This document shows positions 27,342-36,315 of a DNA stretch of 64,000 nt, piece after piece (the first letter of the stretch is position 1; every line of letters begins with the position of its first letter). A program made the position numbers and the translations under genes. Below the pieces are notes generated by a model. The model had not been told where the DNA came from. It saw nothing but the letters and a program-made list of their open reading frames with translations, and did no database searches. This stretch comes from an uncultured Isosphaeraceae bacterium. GTDB lineage: Bacteria; Planctomycetota; Planctomycetia; Isosphaerales; Isosphaeraceae. The stretch is taken from assembly GCA_945957605.1 (NCBI GenBank), contig CAMFLR010000001.1:1-64000 (forward strand). The letters run 5' to 3'.

Positions 27342-27441
27342 CTTGTCGCACCGGGATGCCGCGTGGCATACTTCAGGAAGATTCCGCGTGCACGCGGCGT
27401 CTGGTGCGGCGGTCTGACGCGAGATCAATCAAGGCGGCCTT

Positions 27442-29736
27442 ATGTTCGCAAACACGCGCAGGCTTGTTGTTGCGATCGTACTTATCTCATTCTTCGCAGG
27501 CGTTTTTCCTCCCAGGGCAAACGCGGCCGTCTCGAAGGAAGAAGTCGAGCGGGCCATTCGCGAAGGGGTGCGATACCTCAAGTCGAAACAGCGCAACGAC
27601 GGGTCGTGGCCCGAAAACATGGATGAGGAAGCGCGGACCGGCTTGACCAGCCTGGTCACGCTCTCGCTCCTGACAGCAGGTGAAACGGCCGACTCGCAAG
27701 CGATTTCCTCGGCGCTCAACTACCTGCGGCACTTCGACGCCAAAGGGCTGAATAGCGTTTATGCAGTTTCGCTGCAGACCATGGTGTTCTGCGCGGCAAA
27801 ACCGAAAGAAGATATCGTTCGAATCGCGGCGAACGTCGCGTGGCTCGAAGAAGCCCAGCTTCGCCCCGGCGACCCGCCCTGGCCCGGCTCGTGGAGCTAC
27901 AAGAACACCCGAACTCGCTTCGGCGACAATTCTAATAGCCAGTACGCATTGCTTGCGCTTAACGCCGCAGCGGAAGCGAATGTTCCGATCCGGCCCGAAA
28001 CCTGGACGAGCGCTCGGCAATACTGGTTGAGTCAGCAGCATCGCGATGGAAGCTGGGCGTACACCCCGCGCCAGGGGGCCGAAGATGCTCTCGGCAGCAT
28101 GACGTGCGCGGGGCTCGCGAGCCTGATCATCACCGGCACGAAGCGGTTTCAGGGGCGCGAGATCGTCAAGGGTGATACGGTCACGAACTGCGGCAAGATC
28201 GCGGCGGATCCCGACATCAAGCGGGCCATCGATTGGCTGGCCGCCCATTTCGCTGTCGGGGTGAATCCCAACTCCGGTCCGCAGTGGCGCTACTATTACC
28301 TTTACGGCCTGGAGCGTGCCGGACGGCTTTCGGGAGTACGGTTTTTCGGCTCGCACGACTGGTATCGGGAAGGGGCCGAGAAGCTTGTCCACGAACAGGA
28401 CCGGTTCGAAGGGTTCTGGCGCGGGTCGATGATGGAGAAGGACCCGCTGATTGCGACGAGCTTTGCGCTGCTGTTCCTGGCCAAAGGGCGAGCGCCGGTG
28501 CTGGTGAACAAGCTGGTGCATGGCCCGGGCGCGGATTGGAACAACGACGCGGACGACATGCGCAACCTCGTCAATCTGATCTCGCGCGACTGGAACCACC
28601 TGATGACGTGGCAGGCCGTCGACCCGGCGACGGCGTCGCTCGAAGACATGATGCAGGCGCCGATTGCTTATATCACCGGGCACGAAGCTCCGTTGTTTTC
28701 CAAGCAAGGACAGAAGCGGCTGCGCGAGTTCGTCGAACAGGGTGGATTTATCTTTGCCGAGGCTTGTTGCGGCCGGAAGGAATTCGACGAAGGCTTCCGC
28801 AAGCTCATGAAAGACGTCTTCCCCGAAGCCGAATATGACCTCCAGGCGCTCACTGAGGAGCATCCCGTCTGGCGTGCGCACTGGCAGCTCTCGCCCGACG
28901 TCCATCCGCTTTATGGCATCGAACACGGCTGTCGAACGGTGGTGATTTATTCGCCCGAAGATCTGTCGTGCTACTGGAACGAGATGGAGAATCAGCCTGG
29001 TTTGCCGCGGGTCGTCAAATCCCAGCGCGTCGGGCAAAACATCGTCGACTACGCAACCGGCCGCGAGATCCCGGCTGACAAACTATCGACGCCGGAGGTG
29101 AAGGATTTCAAGGGGGAGATCGCCAAGCGCGGGGCACTTCAGATTGGCAAGCTGCGGTATGCCGGCGAGTGGAACATCGCACCCTTGGCGATTCCCAACC
29201 TCACGTCAACGCTGCGCGACAAGCACAAGTTTGATGTGGTGATCAGCCAGAAGGAATTGATCGCGAGCGATCCGAACTTGCGGAACTTCCCTTTGCTCTA
29301 TCTCCACGGCCGAAGCGCGATCTCGTTCAGCGAGGCCGATATCAAAGCGCTTCGCGAACATTTGAAGCCGGGAATGGGGACACTCTTCGTCGATAGTGCA
29401 TGCGGCAGCCCGGCGTTTGATGCGTCGTTCCGCAAGCTTGTCGTCGCGCTTTTGCCGGGAGAGTCGCTCGTGCCGATTCCGCGCACGGATGAAATCTACT
29501 CGAAGAAGATGTCGTACGACCTTTCTGACGTCCAGTACAGCAAGAGTGCCGGCGGCGGAAAGGATTATCCGCAGCTCGAAGGCGTGAAGATCAACGGCCA
29601 CTGGGCGATCATCTATTCCAAGCTCGATATCGGCTGTGCGCTCGAGCGACACGCCGGTCTTGACTGCAAGGGGTACAGCTTCGAGAGCGCGATTCGAATC
29701 GCCACGAACGTGGTGATCTACGCTGCCCTCCCCTGA
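27442..29736 (+). CDS. alpha/alpha-toroid (prenyltransferase-like) protein with two DUF4159 modules
   Basis: 764 residues with a signal peptide (LVVAIVLISFFAG...ANA). Residues about 30-340 form a prenyltransferase/squalene-oxidase-like toroid with QW-like turns (KQRNDGSWPENM, QHRDGSWAYTP). Two DUF4159 modules follow: the first around 355-520 (APIAYITGHEAPLFSKQG, GGFIFAEACCGRKEF) and the second around 560-760 (FPLLYLHGRSAISFSEADI, GMGTLFVDSACGSPAF). The catalytic DxDD of cyclases is not seen, so the toroid is probably a binding scaffold. DUF4159 proteins often lie with MoxR/BatA clusters, as here. The gene ends nine bases before the convergent photolyase gene. Confidence 0.9.
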   Translation: MFANTRRLVVAIVLISFFAGVFPPRANAAVSKEEVERAIREGVRYLKSKQRNDGSWPENMDEEARTGLTSLVTLSLLTAGETADSQAISSALNYLRHFDAKGLNSVYAVSLQTMVFCAAKPKEDIVRIAANVAWLEEAQLRPGDPPWPGSWSYKNTRTRFGDNSNSQYALLALNAAAEANVPIRPETWTSARQYWLSQQHRDGSWAYTPRQGAEDALGSMTCAGLASLIITGTKRFQGREIVKGDTVTNCGKIAADPDIKRAIDWLAAHFAVGVNPNSGPQWRYYYLYGLERAGRLSGVRFFGSHDWYREGAEKLVHEQDRFEGFWRGSMMEKDPLIATSFALLFLAKGRAPVLVNKLVHGPGADWNNDADDMRNLVNLISRDWNHLMTWQAVDPATASLEDMMQAPIAYITGHEAPLFSKQGQKRLREFVEQGGFIFAEACCGRKEFDEGFRKLMKDVFPEAEYDLQALTEEHPVWRAHWQLSPDVHPLYGIEHGCRTVVIYSPEDLSCYWNEMENQPGLPRVVKSQRVGQNIVDYATGREIPADKLSTPEVKDFKGEIAKRGALQIGKLRYAGEWNIAPLAIPNLTSTLRDKHKFDVVISQKELIASDPNLRNFPLLYLHGRSAISFSEADIKALREHLKPGMGTLFVDSACGSPAFDASFRKLVVALLPGESLVPIPRTDEIYSKKMSYDLSDVQYSKSAGGGKDYPQLEGVKINGHWAIIYSKLDIGCALERHAGLDCKGYSFESAIRIATNVVIYAALP

Positions 29737-29745
29737 CCTTTGGGG

Positions 29746-31149
29746 TCAGGCATCGAACAGCTTGCCCTGCTCCAGGCTACGGACACGGGCGATATATCCG
29801 TCGGAGTCGAACTTCTTGCGCGTGCTCTCGTAGCTCATGAAGCGAACGGTGCCAAAGATGGGGCGTTCGGGCCAGGGGCGATCGTGCTTGCCACCAATCG
29901 CCCAGGCGACGCCGGTGTACCCGTTCGGGTCGCGGCCGTCCATTTCGTAGCGATCGTTCAGGTCGAGCGCGATGTTGAAGGCGGTTTCGGCGTCGGGCGC
30001 CCATTCGAGAATCTTTTTCGCCCAGTACATCCGTAAATAATTGTGCATGCGACCGGTGATCACCATCTCGCGCTGGGCGGCGTTCCAGAGCGGGTCGTGC
30101 GACTCGCCGGCTTCGAGCTTCTTTGCGCTGTAGTTGTACTTGCGTGGATCGGATGCGTGTTTCGCAAGCGTGGCGAGCGCCCATTCTGGACATCCTGAGA
30201 GTTCGTCGTACTTCGGGTTGCGCGCGACGAAATTGATCGCCACCTCGCGTCTGACGATCAACTCTTCGAGAAACGCCTCGCGGGATTCGTCGGGAATGTC
30301 TTCCGCAGCCTCGACGGCGAGGGCGATTGTGTGCGGGCCGATCTGGCCGAAATGGAGATGCGCGGAGAGTTCGCTCGTCATGTAAGGAGTGGGTTCGTTG
30401 CGATCAGCCGCATAACGCGGCAGGCGTTCTTTGATGAACGTGTGCAATCGCTTGATCGCCTCGTCGGTTCCGCCTTGGTAGCCCTGCACAGGGCCTACTC
30501 CTGCGGCTTTGACTTCCTTCATCAAGGATTTGGTGTCGATTTTCTCGCCTTTGGGGCGGTCACTGTCGCTCCAAGGACGACGCGCAACTAGCCTGGGGAC
30601 GGGCTTGAGATATTCGGGTAGGAGGCGATGGATCTTGGGTCGGATGGTTCGGGCGGCGTATTCCTCGCGGAGAAAGTGCGAGGTGGGAACAATCACGTCG
30701 GCGTCGACGAGGTGGAAAGGCACATGGATCTTTTTGGCCAACTGATCACGCCATTGCTCGCCGATCCTCACCGGGTTTTCGTCTCCAATCACGGCAGCCG
30801 CATTCAGTTCGGTCGCGAGCTTTGCGACGACGGCGGGGGGATTGCCGAAGCGGACAACGAGCGGTACGCGAAGCGCTTCGAGGTCGCGTTCGGTGTCGAC
30901 AAGGCCTTCGATAAGAAACTGATAATGTCTGCGCTGAGCGTTCGGGTAGGTTGGGGCAAGGGCGAAAACTGTGACAACCGGAAGTTTCAATGCATTCGCG
31001 GTTGCAATTGCGTAGTTCAGGGCGGGATTGTCACGGGCTCTCTGCGCGCGTTGCATCCAATAAACAACACACTCTCCTTCTGCGCTCGGTTGACCTTCAG
31101 TCATGAAGCGAACTCGTGCATTCGGCGCCCAGAGCCTGGTAATATCCAT
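29746..31149 (-). CDS. phr: class II CPD photolyase
   Basis: Flavoenzyme that repairs cyclobutane pyrimidine dimers in DNA using light. The N-terminal Rossmann-like domain opens at about residue 27 with VVYWMQRAQRARDNPAL. The C-terminal FAD domain has the class II hallmarks SAHLHFGQIGP, DPLWNAAQREMVITGRMHNY (in part), LRMYWAKKILEW, and LDLNDRYEMDGRDPNGYTG followed by WAIGGKHDRPWPERPIFG. Length (467 residues) is normal. It stands as a single gene; about 470 non-coding bases separate it from the prepilin gene. Confidence 0.95.
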   Translation of the reverse strand: MDITRLWAPNARVRFMTEGQPSAEGECVVYWMQRAQRARDNPALNYAIATANALKLPVVTVFALAPTYPNAQRRHYQFLIEGLVDTERDLEALRVPLVVRFGNPPAVVAKLATELNAAAVIGDENPVRIGEQWRDQLAKKIHVPFHLVDADVIVPTSHFLREEYAARTIRPKIHRLLPEYLKPVPRLVARRPWSDSDRPKGEKIDTKSLMKEVKAAGVGPVQGYQGGTDEAIKRLHTFIKERLPRYAADRNEPTPYMTSELSAHLHFGQIGPHTIALAVEAAEDIPDESREAFLEELIVRREVAINFVARNPKYDELSGCPEWALATLAKHASDPRKYNYSAKKLEAGESHDPLWNAAQREMVITGRMHNYLRMYWAKKILEWAPDAETAFNIALDLNDRYEMDGRDPNGYTGVAWAIGGKHDRPWPERPIFGTVRFMSYESTRKKFDSDGYIARVRSLEQGKLFDA

Positions 31150-31620
31150 GAACTTGTATCCTAAGAATTCATGTTCAAAGAAGCGGGTAGTACGAATTCA
31201 CTCGGAGATTCGAATACTCACACGAAAACGCGCGATAGTCATAAAACCTTCTCAATAGCTTCACAGCATTGGGTTAATCTCTCGGTCTGCGCCGGAATTT
31301 CATTGAAATTGCATATGTGGCACGGAGAATGCTCTTTACACATCTCACGAGTGGCATCGCCCTAAAACAAAGGAGTTTGCTGGGAATTCGCCCGTGCGAA
31401 CCTCACGCACCTGCTCATTTTCTGCGCGGAAGTGTTTGCAAGTGAAGCATTTCTCCAAGTAACCAAGAGTTGCCCTCAACCGTATCATGCGGTGATGTAT
31501 CGTCGGTTTTCATTCGTTGAACCGAAACGTTCACGCTGGAACGTGACGTCTCACCCGGAATGGAATCCTCCTGTCATCTGGCTTTGTTACTCTTCTATTC
31601 TCGAAGCGGGGTTTTTCCAC
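31150..31620. other. 471-base intergenic region upstream of the prepilin gene
   Basis: AT-richer than its surroundings and without a credible gene. It separates the divergent photolyase gene from the prepilin and contains the sigma-54-like site at 31318-31333. A long 5' leader for the prepilin is implied if that site is used. Confidence 0.55.
31318..31333 (+). promoter_or_regulatory. sigma-54-like promoter element upstream of prepilin
   Basis: TGGCACG-GAGA-ATGCT matches the sigma-54 consensus TGGCACG-N4-TTGCW at every position but one, including the invariant GG and GC with exact spacing. It lies 288 bases before the prepilin start. Pilin genes in other bacteria are often driven by RpoN, so the association is plausible, but activity is inferred. 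Confidence 0.42.
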
Positions 31621-32709
31621 ATGAACAGTTGTTCTCGTACGAAGCGCCGTGGTTTTACGCTGATCGAGCTTCTCGTGGTCATTGCAATCATTGCGGTATT
31701 GATTGCGTTGTTGCTGCCTGCCGTGCAGGCGGCGCGTGAAGCTGCCCGTCGTGCGCAGTGCACCAATAACCTCAAGCAGGTTGCGCTTGCCGCGATGAAC
31801 TACGAATCGGCGAATAGCTGCTACCCGGCCGGTTCGTACTCGAACTACAACGGCGGTTCGCCCAGCACGACCTGCGCCAGCGGCGTGGTCGGCTGCAAGT
31901 CGCCGGAAAACTTTAGCTGCTTCGTGCGGATGCTGCCGTTCACCGAACAGCAGGCGATGTACAACGCGGTGAACTTCAATCTCACCTCGTCGAACTGGCA
32001 GAACCTGACGATCGCCGGCGTTCAGCTCAACATTCTGACCTGCCCCAGCGAGCCGAACACCGCGCCCTCGGTTATTGCTTCGTCGACCCCGTCGGCAAGC
32101 TTCAACGTCTACCAGATTGGCAGCCTGCCTGCCGGTAACTGGCTGCAGTACTTCTCGAGCTACGCCGGCAACGCGGGCCCGTTCAACTTCGGTTACAACA
32201 CGACGTATCCGATTGCTGAATTCACGATGCAGTACGGCGTGATCTTCAACGACAGCTCGGTGTCGATCGCCCAGATCACCGACGGTACGAGCAACACGTT
32301 CCTGTTCGGCGAGCATAGCCGCTTTGCCCTGCAGAAGGCTGGCAACGGCTATGTGAACTCCGACTGCGCGTGGAACTCGGGCCGCTACTACGACACGCTG
32401 TTCGGCACGTTCTATCCGCCGAACCCGCCCACCGCCAAGGGCTACTCGTATTACTACCCTGAAGCGGCTGCGGGTAATCACCCGGGTGGCGTGAACATGG
32501 CGTTCGCCGACGGCTCGGTCCGGTTCATCAAGAACTCGATCAATAGCTGGATGATCAGCGGCACGAACAAGAGCAGCTACGGCGACTTCTATCCCGATGG
32601 AACGACCGTCGCCAGCTACATCTGGTCGTTCGGCACGGCCCAGCTCGGCGTTTACCAGAAGCTTTCGACGCGTGCTGGCGGCGAAGTGATCAGCGCTGAC
32701 GCGTATTGA
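31621..32709 (+). CDS. DUF1559 type IV-pilin-like (type II secretion G-like) protein
   Basis: Planctomycete DUF1559 protein. From ATG 31621 it has a short basic leader and the prepilin peptidase site RRG-FTLIELLVVIAIIAVL (cleavage after Gly11, Glu at +5), then a long hydrophobic helix and the family opening AREAARRAQCTNNLKQVALA. The C-terminus has the DUF1559 signature HPGGVNMAFADGSVRFI. Ser/Thr/Asn-rich sheet regions and cysteines lie between. It is probably exported and assembled or anchored at the envelope. The frame runs back to 31432, but the leader logic fixes the start. It is followed by a terminator-like hairpin and a small lipoprotein gene. Confidence 0.95.
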   Translation: MNSCSRTKRRGFTLIELLVVIAIIAVLIALLLPAVQAAREAARRAQCTNNLKQVALAAMNYESANSCYPAGSYSNYNGGSPSTTCASGVVGCKSPENFSCFVRMLPFTEQQAMYNAVNFNLTSSNWQNLTIAGVQLNILTCPSEPNTAPSVIASSTPSASFNVYQIGSLPAGNWLQYFSSYAGNAGPFNFGYNTTYPIAEFTMQYGVIFNDSSVSIAQITDGTSNTFLFGEHSRFALQKAGNGYVNSDCAWNSGRYYDTLFGTFYPPNPPTAKGYSYYYPEAAAGNHPGGVNMAFADGSVRFIKNSINSWMISGTNKSSYGDFYPDGTTVASYIWSFGTAQLGVYQKLSTRAGGEVISADAY

Positions 32710-32747
32710 TCCTGAAGCGTTTGCTGCACCGAAATTGATGCGGTTTC

Positions 32748-32777
32748 GAGGGTCGGGAGCTTGCCTCTCCGGCCCTC
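32748..32777 (+). terminator. terminator-like hairpin after the prepilin gene
   Basis: GAGGGTCGG stem pairing with CCGGCCCTC (one wobble), extended by an inner GAG/CTC. It lies 38 bases past the prepilin stop and is followed by a weak ATTACACTTT. The poor T-run suggests partial termination, allowing read-through into the lipoprotein gene. Confidence 0.5.
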
Positions 32778-32813
32778 ATTACACTTTGACTCTCTACTTG
32801 CGTGGACTAACGC

Positions 32814-33251
32814 ATGCGCGGGATTGTTTTTGCTTCTTTGCTTCTGACCGCGAGTTCGATGATTGGCTGCAGTGAGCCGGTCGCGAACTCGAACAGCAAG
32901 CCGTCGCCAACCGGCGGCGCGATGTTCCCATTGCCTGGCAACAAAGGATTTGTTGCGGTTTCGACTGAGTCGCCAGAGGGGCCCCGCGGATCTCGCACGA
33001 AGACGCATACGACGTCGATTGTCGCGTCGTTCTTCGGGCCTGACGGCACCTCGGCGCTCTCTCCTGCTCCTACGGACGTGAACGTGAAGATCGGCGTCGA
33101 TGGTGATGCCAAGGCGGTGCCGTTGCCGGCGGACGCCAAGAATCCCAACCGTTTCGCGACCGCGCCCGGACAGTACCCCGAAGGCTTCCAGGGTAAAATT
33201 CAGGCGAAGATCGATGGCGCGGACGTTGAAACGGAAGTCTCGGCTCGCTGA
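32814..33251 (+). CDS. small lipoprotein accompanying the prepilin
   Basis: 145 residues. The signal sequence ends in lipobox SMIGC (Cys19) with a Ser/Asn/Pro tether. The rest is a single small beta-rich domain (TTSIVASFFGPDGTSALSPA, VNVKIGVDGDAKAVPLP, YPEGFQGKIQAKIDGADVE), perhaps transthyretin- or Ig-like. Small lipoproteins of this sort commonly sit directly after DUF1559 genes in planctomycetes, and it may be in the same transcript. Ligand and role are unknown. Confidence 0.8.
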   Translation: MRGIVFASLLLTASSMIGCSEPVANSNSKPSPTGGAMFPLPGNKGFVAVSTESPEGPRGSRTKTHTTSIVASFFGPDGTSALSPAPTDVNVKIGVDGDAKAVPLPADAKNPNRFATAPGQYPEGFQGKIQAKIDGADVETEVSAR

Positions 33252-33260
33252 TTTCGAGCC

Positions 33261-34283
33261 TTAGATCAGAGCATCGGTCAGAGGTGGTTTGCCGAGCCGT
33301 TTGCGGACGGCGGCCACCTCGGCCGGGTCGTTTACCGGGCTGATTGGTGCACGACCAGCGAGGACATTGATCACGTCGACGGCAACTTCCGTCGCCATGT
33401 TCGTCAGGCTCTCGATCGTCTGCGCCGCGCTATGGGGCGTGAGCATGCAATCCTTACGGCCGATGAGCGGGTGCCCCGGCTCGGGCGGCTCGACGGTGTA
33501 AACATCGGCGCCGTAGCCGAAAAGATGCTTCGATTCGAGCGCATCGCGAACCGCGTGCTCGTCGCAGACCGGGCCACGGCAGGTGTTGATTAGCACCGCG
33601 TTGGGCTTGAGCTTCGCGAGCGTTTCGGCGTTGATCAGCTTGCGAGTCGAGTCGTCGAGCGGAACGTGGAGCGTGAGATAATCGGACTCGGCGAGGATCT
33701 GGTCGAGTGAGACTCGGGTCGCGCCGGCACGCTCTTCGATCTCGATCGGCGCGGCGACGATGTCATTGTACAGGACGCGCATGTTGAAGCCGAGTTTGGC
33801 GATCGCGCCCACACGCCGGCCGATACGGCCAAAGCCGATGATTCCGAGCGTTTTGCCGAAGATGTCGCGACCGACGAGCTTCGTGCGGTCGTTGTGGCGA
33901 TACTCATCGACGGCGAGCGACTGCTTCGGAAAATGCTTGGAAACGCCGATCATCATCGCGAAAACGTGCTCGGCGACTGCCTCGGTATTTGCGCCTGGCG
34001 TGTAAACGACCTGAATGCCTCGCGCGGTGGCGGCGGGGACGTCGACCTGGTCGTAACCGACACCGTGGCGGCCGATGACGCGGAGCTTGGGGGCGTGGTC
34101 CATGAGTTCGGCGTTGATGTCGCCGGCGGTGCGGATCACGAGGGCATCGGCGTCGACAATTTCCTTGTGCAGGACTTCCGGCTTGAGCGACGTGGCCATG
34201 CGAACCTGGCCCGCTTCGTGAAGCCGGTTCATCCCGGATTCGTGCATCGTGGTGAGCGAATAGATGATCGGCTTGGTGGGCAT
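33261..34283 (-). CDS. D-isomer 2-hydroxyacid dehydrogenase (phosphoglycerate dehydrogenase-like)
   Basis: NAD-dependent dehydrogenase of the SerA/2-hydroxyacid family, 340 residues, without the C-terminal ACT domain of full-length SerA. The cofactor motif is LGIIGFGRIGRRVG around 147-160. The catalytic Arg is in NTCRGPVCDEHAV, Glu in DVYTVEPPEPGHPL and His in MLTPHSAAQT. The substrate-binding domain has GRHGVGYDQVDVPAA. It could make phosphohydroxypyruvate for serine or reduce another 2-oxoacid; the sequence does not decide. It converges with the lipoprotein gene with only nine bases between stops. Confidence 0.92.
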   Translation of the reverse strand: MPTKPIIYSLTTMHESGMNRLHEAGQVRMATSLKPEVLHKEIVDADALVIRTAGDINAELMDHAPKLRVIGRHGVGYDQVDVPAATARGIQVVYTPGANTEAVAEHVFAMMIGVSKHFPKQSLAVDEYRHNDRTKLVGRDIFGKTLGIIGFGRIGRRVGAIAKLGFNMRVLYNDIVAAPIEIEERAGATRVSLDQILAESDYLTLHVPLDDSTRKLINAETLAKLKPNAVLINTCRGPVCDEHAVRDALESKHLFGYGADVYTVEPPEPGHPLIGRKDCMLTPHSAAQTIESLTNMATEVAVDVINVLAGRAPISPVNDPAEVAAVRKRLGKPPLTDALI

Positions 34284-34436
34284 TGGGCGCTATCCGGGCA
34301 ATGTGCGGATTGGGAGACCGAGGCTCGCGGTTGGGCGGGGCCAAAGAATGTGCCAGGGTAACACATCATCCCGGAAGCGCGGTAGCATGAAGGGGATCGT
34401 GGCGTTTGGGATGGCTGAGTGTGAGTTGTTGAGCGG

Positions 34437-35669
34437 ATGTCGATGCCTGCGAAGTCTGGGTTGCGCTGGTTGCTGCTGCCATTGATTTTGGGAGTGGCTG
34501 TGCGCGTGGTGGTGGCGATTCCTGTTGGATACGAACTGGCAGATCCAGACCAGTATTTGCCGTTAGCGCGTTCGCTGGCAGACGGCCGGGGATTTTGCCT
34601 GAATGGCCAACCGACCGCTTATCGTCCGCCGCTTTATCCCCTGCTACTTGCTCCGCTGGTAAAGCTTGGCGGCCTGAATCCTGGTCGGGCGATTATTGGC
34701 CTCCATCTCGTGCTGAGTGCAGCGGCGATCGCACTCGTTTTCGTCACGGCGCGACGTTGGGGTTTTACGCTCTGGCAAGCGGTTGTTGCCGCGTGTGTGG
34801 TTGCGTTTGATCCGGTTGCCGTGATTCAGTCGCGATCGGTGATGACCGAGACGCTCGCTGCGTTTCTTGTCGCGCTCACCCTTTGGGCGTTCACGTTGCG
34901 CGGACGAATGGGCGCGCTCGCTGGTGGTGCTGCGATCGGTCTGTGCATTCTTTGTCGACCGAGTTTGCTGCCGTGGGGCGGGCTACTGGGACTGGCGATT
35001 CTGGCCGATTTCGCGACTTCGGGGCGCGAGCGATTGATTCGCGCGGCGTTTCTTGCCGGCGCGATCTTTGTGATCACGCTCCCCTGGGCTGCGCGCAATG
35101 CTTGGTGGTTTGGCGAGCCGATTTGGACCACCACACACGGCGGTTATACTCTCGCCTTGGCGAACAATCCCAACTATTACGCCGATGTTCTCAACGGTCC
35201 TCCCGGAGCGGTTTGGAGCGGTGATAACCAGGAAGCGTGGTTTGAACATATCCGCCAGATCACGGTGGGTATGACGCAACCGCAGGCCGATCGATTCCTC
35301 TCGAAGCAAGGTTGGCGCATGCTGGCCGAACGGCCGAGCGATTTCGCGCGAGCATCGCTGGCTCGTTTGGGACGATTCTGGGGCGTCGCGCCATCGGGGG
35401 CGGTTTACGACGGTAGGCTGCGCTGGGCGGTTGCGGGTTGGACGATCCCTCTTTGGGTGGCACTTGGGCTTGGTTTGATCCGTCGCGAGCAATGGATTTA
35501 TCCGGCAATCACCGCACCGTTGTTGCTCATCTCGCTGACGATTGTTCACGCGTTCTACTGGACTGACATGCGGATGCGCGTGCCGACCGTGCCGGCGATC
35601 GCGCTCATCGTGGCGCAAGGTGTGACTATCTGGCGAAAAACTCGGGAAATTCGGCCGAAAAACGCGTGA
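34437..35669 (+). CDS. PMT/ArnT-like (GT39/GT83 type) membrane glycosyltransferase
   Basis: 410-residue protein with about nine membrane helices. It has the family's first periplasmic loop (GYELADPDQYLPLARSLADG, an acidic DPDQY replacing the usual DE pair), a YRPPLYPLLLAPL motif, and a run of helices with short basic loops. These enzymes transfer sugars from polyprenyl-phosphate donors to proteins or lipids at the outer face of the membrane. Start at ATG 34437, with ATG 34443 also possible. No operon partner is on the same strand before it; the RRM gene follows after 162 bases. Confidence 0.85.
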   Translation: MSMPAKSGLRWLLLPLILGVAVRVVVAIPVGYELADPDQYLPLARSLADGRGFCLNGQPTAYRPPLYPLLLAPLVKLGGLNPGRAIIGLHLVLSAAAIALVFVTARRWGFTLWQAVVAACVVAFDPVAVIQSRSVMTETLAAFLVALTLWAFTLRGRMGALAGGAAIGLCILCRPSLLPWGGLLGLAILADFATSGRERLIRAAFLAGAIFVITLPWAARNAWWFGEPIWTTTHGGYTLALANNPNYYADVLNGPPGAVWSGDNQEAWFEHIRQITVGMTQPQADRFLSKQGWRMLAERPSDFARASLARLGRFWGVAPSGAVYDGRLRWAVAGWTIPLWVALGLGLIRREQWIYPAITAPLLLISLTIVHAFYWTDMRMRVPTVPAIALIVAQGVTIWRKTREIRPKNA

Positions 35670-35831
35670 AATCTTCGTCGAAAAAATGACGTGGTGACGG
35701 CAAATTCGCGTTGTCGAAGCCGAGATCGTATGGTTATTCTTAACAATCGCCGCGCTCGGCGGGTTCGACTCTTAGCCGTCAGGGACGCTAGTCTCGCCAG
35801 AACGCATCTTCGCAGGAGCAGGGGTGTTTCC

Positions 35832-36236
35832 GTGTCCAAGAAGCTCTACGTCGGAAATCTCACGTACGACACGACCGAGGACGATCTGGTCGAGCTGTTC
35901 CAGGGATTTGGAACGGTGCTGTCCGCCCAGATCATGATCGATCGCGAGACGAATCGTTCCCGCGGTTTCGGATTCGTGGAAATCGAATCCGGAGGAGACG
36001 AGGCGATCGACCAGCTCAACGGCCAGGATTTCCGCGGCCGTAACCTCACGGTGAACGAAGCCCGCCCGCGCGAGCCTCGCAGCGGTGGTGGCGGCGGCGG
36101 CCGTGGTTATGGTGGCGGTGGCGGCTACGGCGGTGGTGGCGGCGGACGCGGCTACGGCGGCGGTGGCGATGGTGGCGGTGGTGGATACGGCGGCGGCTAT
36201 GGCGGTGGCGGACGCGACCGCGGTGACCGCTATTGA
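35832..36236 (+). CDS. RRM-domain, glycine-rich RNA-binding protein
   Basis: 134 residues from GTG 35832, with AGGAG about 14 bases upstream. There is one RNA recognition motif with RNP2 LYVGNL (5-10) and RNP1 RGFGFVEI, giving the full beta-alpha-beta-beta-alpha-beta order. A Gly/Tyr/Arg tail (GGGGRGYGGGGGYGG style) follows from about residue 83 to the end. The layout matches the single-RRM glycine-rich proteins of cyanobacteria and planctomycetes, often cold-induced. The frame extends far upstream to 35691, but that part is basic, poorly constrained and probably the 5' leader. A strong terminator follows at 36284. Confidence 0.92.
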   Translation: MSKKLYVGNLTYDTTEDDLVELFQGFGTVLSAQIMIDRETNRSRGFGFVEIESGGDEAIDQLNGQDFRGRNLTVNEARPREPRSGGGGGGRGYGGGGGYGGGGGGRGYGGGGDGGGGGYGGGYGGGGRDRGDRY

Positions 36237-36283
36237 TTTGACGTTGCCCTACGGCAACCTGATTCGCCCAACAATACATGCGA

Positions 36284-36315
36284 GGGGCCGGTCGAACACT
36301 CGACCGGCTCTTTTC
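36284..36315 (+). terminator. Rho-independent terminator after the RRM gene
   Basis: Perfect GCCGGTCGA-ACAC-TCGACCGGC stem, extended by wobble and Watson-Crick pairs at its base and followed by TCTTTTC. It lies 48 bases past the stop codon. It is the clearest intrinsic terminator in the window. Confidence 0.88.

Noticed and set aside
27487-29037. 516-codon minus-strand frame inside the DUF4159 gene
   Set aside because: Antisense shadow of a well supported exported protein; no motif, and Arg/His/Val-rich composition typical of the opposite strand of GC-rich genes.
34341-34356. TGGCAC-ATTCT-TTGG on the minus strand as a sigma-54 promoter for the dehydrogenase
   Set aside because: The invariant GC of the -12 element is GG here, so the match fails at a required position.
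35691-35831. 47-residue N-terminal extension of the RRM protein
   Set aside because: Arg-rich, no ribosome site at the first ATG; GTG 35832 matches the usual MSKKLYVGN start.
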